Assembly: GCA_017411125.1 (NCBI GenBank)
Contig: JAFPNP010000208.1
Span: 1-5,813 of the forward strand
Source: Kiritimatiellia bacterium
GTDB taxonomy: Bacteria > Verrucomicrobiota > Kiritimatiellia > RFP12 > UBA1067
Direction: 5' to 3'
Length of the DNA stretch: 5,813 nucleotides
Part shown: piece after piece, positions 5,629 to 5,813 of the stretch
How positions within the stretch are numbered: the stretch's first letter is position 1
Layout: every line of letters begins with the position of its first letter
Position numbers and translations under genes: made by a program
Notes under the pieces: model-generated
Database searches by the model: none
Seen by the model: only the letters and a program-made list of their open reading frames with translations
What the model was told of the DNA's origin: nothing

Positions 5629-5658
5629 AGTATACCATAAAATCGGCGAGCAGCGCAA
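5629..5658 (-). promoter_or_regulatory. Sigma70-type promoter of the aromatic operon
   Basis: On the minus strand TATACT (5634-5629) is a five-of-six -10 box with a TGG extension just upstream. TTGCGC (5658-5653) is a four-of-six -35 box at 18-nt spacing. Transcription should start near 5622, shortly before the leader peptide SD. AT-rich tracts upstream (about 5664-5695 on the window) could act as an UP element. No clear TrpR- or TyrR-like operator was recognised. Confidence 0.7.
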
Positions 5659-5785
5659 GCGGGATTTTGGTATTTGGAGGTTCCCCAATTTTTTCGTGGC
5701 TGGCGAGACGCCCCCGCGGCGAGCGCGACTTTCATCACGTCGCTTCCGGATTACGGGGCAAAAAATGTCGCCTCTCCTGAATGAT

Positions 5786-5803
5786 CTTCGCTATAATACG
5801 AAG
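5786..5803 (+). promoter_or_regulatory. Probable divergent promoter -10 element at the window edge
   Basis: A perfect TATAAT (5792-5797) is flanked by the 5-bp inverted repeat CTTCG/CGAAG (5786-5790 and 5799-5803). No good -35 hexamer lies 16-19 nt upstream and there is no TGn extension. It would start transcription near 5804 for a plus-strand gene beyond the window, divergent from the aromatic operon. The inverted repeat might be an operator, but is short enough to be chance. Confidence 0.4.
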
Positions 5804-5813
5804 TCCTTACACA

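Noticed and set aside
5674..5694. Weak hairpin TTGGAGGTTCCCCAA followed by six T on the plus strand
   Set aside because: The stem is about four pairs plus one beyond a mismatch, with a 3-nt loop. No plus-strand gene upstream needs a terminator here. The T run is more simply an AT-rich tract upstream of the minus-strand promoter.
5724..5743. GCGAC/GTCGC inverted repeat in the divergent intergenic region
   Set aside because: Only a 5-bp stem with a 9-nt loop in GC-rich DNA, with no T tract and no relation to either promoter. It is expected by chance.
1..5813. CRISPR array, tRNA, rRNA or insertion sequence
   Set aside because: No regularly spaced repeats, no cloverleaf-like sequence with CCA or TTCRA context, and no transposase or terminal inverted repeats were seen on either strand.

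Overview
The window looks like a piece of a GC-rich bacterial chromosome. It is dominated by one tightly packed aromatic amino acid operon on the minus strand, which occupies about 5660 down to 566. Nothing here fixes the taxon. GC-rich coding DNA, sigma70-like extended -10 promoters and a Thermotoga-type DAHP synthase would fit several phyla. A PVC-group host (Verrucomicrobia, Kiritimatiellota or Lentisphaerota) is only a low-confidence guess.

Read in its own direction, the operon runs: a sigma70-type promoter (5658-5629); a 23-codon leader peptide ORF (5605-5534) in which 7 of the 11 residues from 5 to 15 are Phe, Trp or Tyr; an intrinsic terminator (5499-5466); then aroF (type I-beta DAHP synthase with an N-terminal regulatory domain), pheA (fused chorismate mutase/prephenate dehydratase with ACT domain), aroC (chorismate synthase), and a B12-binding-type radical SAM protein of unknown function. 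Junctions between the genes are a 4-nt ATGA overlap or SD-driven restart, a 7-nt gap and a 4-nt gap, so the four genes are probably co-transcribed and partly translationally coupled. The enzymes cover entry into the shikimate pathway (DAHP), its exit (chorismate) and the branch to phenylpyruvate.

The main discovery is the leader. A 7-nt stretch inside the leader peptide's Gly-Ala-Ala codons (5554-5548) is perfectly complementary to the loop-proximal side of the terminator's 5' arm (5493-5487). This gives a complete classical transcription-attenuation layout: ribosome stalling at Phe/Trp/Tyr codons would free the antiterminator, and completed translation would hide it and allow termination before aroF. 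The leader samples all three aromatic amino acids and controls the common pathway plus the Phe branch.

The left end (about 184-569) is a plus-strand toxin-antitoxin remnant. It has an intact DUF2281-type antitoxin gene with its own extended -10 promoter, a perfect 12-bp tandem repeat overlapping that promoter, and a perfect 20-bp palindrome inside the gene. The overlapping PIN-domain (VapC) toxin gene is cut down to its first ~21 recognisable codons and ends against the 3' end of the radical SAM gene. Bases 1-183 hold no supportable gene. The far right edge carries a plus-strand -10 element that probably drives a divergent gene outside the window.
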